A DNA stretch of 6,330 nucleotides from an uncultured Lachnospiraceae bacterium (GTDB lineage: Bacteria; Bacillota; Clostridia; Lachnospirales; Lachnospiraceae), in NCBI GenBank assembly GCA_902767235.1, contig CACXGR010000194.1:1-6330 (forward strand). The letters run 5' to 3'. A program made the translations under genes and the position numbers. Positions within the stretch are counted from its first letter, which is position 1, and every line of letters starts with the position of its first letter. Below, piece by piece: positions 5,872 to 6,330 of the stretch. The notes below the pieces were generated by a model. The model was not told the DNA's origin and ran no database searches. It saw nothing but the letters and a program-made list of their open reading frames with translations.

Positions 5872-6330
5872 ATGAAAGTGAGAGTAGGAAAGAGAATCAT
5901 CGCTTCCGGCCTGGCACTGGCTGTCGCCATGACGCTTGCCGCATGCGGAAGCAGCACCGCTCAGAAGACGGAAGAGACGCCGGCGGAGGAAGCCGCGGCG
6001 GAGACACCCGCGGACGCAGCGGCAGAGACCCAGGAAGAGGCTCCCGCGGATGCAGCAGCAGAGGCTCCCGCGGATGCAGCGGCAGAGACTCCCTCGGACG
6101 CAGCGGCAGAGCTCAAAGAGATCACGCTGGTCCTGGACTGGACGCCCAACACTAACCATACCGGGTTCTATGTTGCCCAGGCGCAGGGATATTATGAAGA
6201 AGCAGGGCTGAAAGTCAACATCATCCAGCCGCCGGAGGACGGTGCCGTCATGATGGTCGCATCCGGAAATGCGGAGTTCTGCGTCGATTTCCAGGATTAC
6301 CTGGCGCCCGTATTTGCCTCCAAGGACCAA
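5872..6330 (+). CDS. thiY: ABC substrate-binding lipoprotein, ThiY-like NMT1/THI5 domain, C-terminus cut by window edge
   Basis: From the ATG at 5872 there are 153 open codons to the right edge. AAGGAG (5860-5865) lies six bases upstream, and the permease stop is 15 bases before. Residues 1-25 are a lipoprotein signal with a clean lipobox LAAC (22-25, Cys25 lipidated). Residues about 31-80 are an Ala/Glu/Pro-rich tether built from octapeptide repeats. The binding domain then starts with ITLVLDWTPNTNHTGFYVAQ (84-103) and GYYEEAGLKVNI, the unmistakable opening of the NMT1/THI5 family of pyrimidine-binding proteins, followed by MMVASGNAEFCVDFQDY (127-143), the ligand-cleft region. It should capture HMP, formylaminopyrimidine or a related thiamine precursor outside the cell and deliver it to the permease. 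A riboflavin-binding relative (RibY) is possible but unlikely under a TPP riboswitch. The remaining roughly 200 residues and the ATPase gene should follow beyond 6330. Confidence 0.92.
   Translation, partial: MKVRVGKRIIASGLALAVAMTLAACGSSTAQKTEETPAEEAAAETPADAAAETQEEAPADAAAEAPADAAAETPSDAAAELKEITLVLDWTPNTNHTGFYVAQAQGYYEEAGLKVNIIQPPEDGAVMMVASGNAEFCVDFQDYLAPVFASKDQ
6001..6108 (+). repeat. 24-bp tandem repeats coding an octapeptide tether in the ThiY-like protein
   Basis: Three abutting 24-base units (6037-6060, 6061-6084, 6085-6108) and one more copy at 6001-6024, set apart by 12 bases, encode E-(T/A)-P-(A/S)-D-A-A-A. The first two abutting units differ by a single silent base. A looser copy (ETPAEEAAA) precedes them. 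In-frame units of this kind can gain or lose copies and so change the length of the arm between the lipid anchor and the binding domain. Confidence 0.85.

Noticed and set aside
5936..6211. Arg-rich plus-strand frames over the start of the ThiY-like gene
   Set aside because: They are frameshifted readings of the Ala/Glu/Pro repeat. The frame from 5872 has the ribosome site, signal peptide, lipobox and NMT1 motif.
5074..6330. A 418-codon minus-strand open frame opposite the permease and binding protein
   Set aside because: Its product is Arg/His/Gln/Cys-rich with CRCVRG-type repeats, which are simply the antisense of the 24-bp tether repeats. The plus-strand genes have family motifs and good ribosome sites.

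Overview
The window looks like a chromosomal segment of an anaerobic, Gram-positive, gut-type Clostridia (Lachnospiraceae-like). The inference rests on strong AGGAGG-type ribosome binding sites, lipoprotein signal peptides with lipobox cysteines, a flavin/Fe-S enoate reductase of a kind common in strict anaerobes, fairly GC-rich genes split by AT-rich spacers, and a transcription-attenuating TPP riboswitch. No species can be named from sequence alone. There is no rRNA, tRNA, CRISPR array, transposase or phage gene.

Layout. (1) Positions 1-748, minus strand: a CPBP-family membrane protease, whose C-terminus lies beyond the left edge. (2) 749-1026: a spacer holding an array of GACCTT/AAGGTC elements (including two tandem 14-bp units) upstream of the protease, then a strong intrinsic terminator for the next gene. 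(3) 1027-3042, minus strand: a 671-residue enoate reductase of the Old Yellow Enzyme/2,4-dienoyl-CoA reductase type (FMN barrel, 4Fe-4S site, FAD/NAD domains). (4) 3043-3149: an AT-rich divergent promoter region. (5) 3150-4469, plus strand: a lipoprotein of unknown function. (6) 4470-4729: a near-consensus sigma-A promoter, a TPP riboswitch and a terminator/antiterminator pair. (7) 4730-6330, plus strand: a thiamine-related operon made of a YkoF/MTH1187-type thiamine-binding protein, a ThiX-like ABC permease and a ThiY-like (NMT1 domain) substrate-binding lipoprotein that runs off the right edge.

How they work together. The last three genes form a tight cluster (gaps of 11 and 15 bases) under one riboswitch, so they should be switched off when thiamine pyrophosphate is plentiful. 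The lipoprotein ThiY would capture a thiamine precursor (most likely a pyrimidine such as HMP or its formylamino form) and ThiX would carry it across the membrane. The ATPase (ThiZ) is not in the window and is expected just downstream. The small thiamine-binding protein probably binds the vitamin or precursor in the cytoplasm. The protease, the enoate reductase and the unknown lipoprotein show no evident link to this operon.

I see no clearly new biological system. The most unexplained elements are the repeat array upstream of the protease and the orphan lipoprotein.
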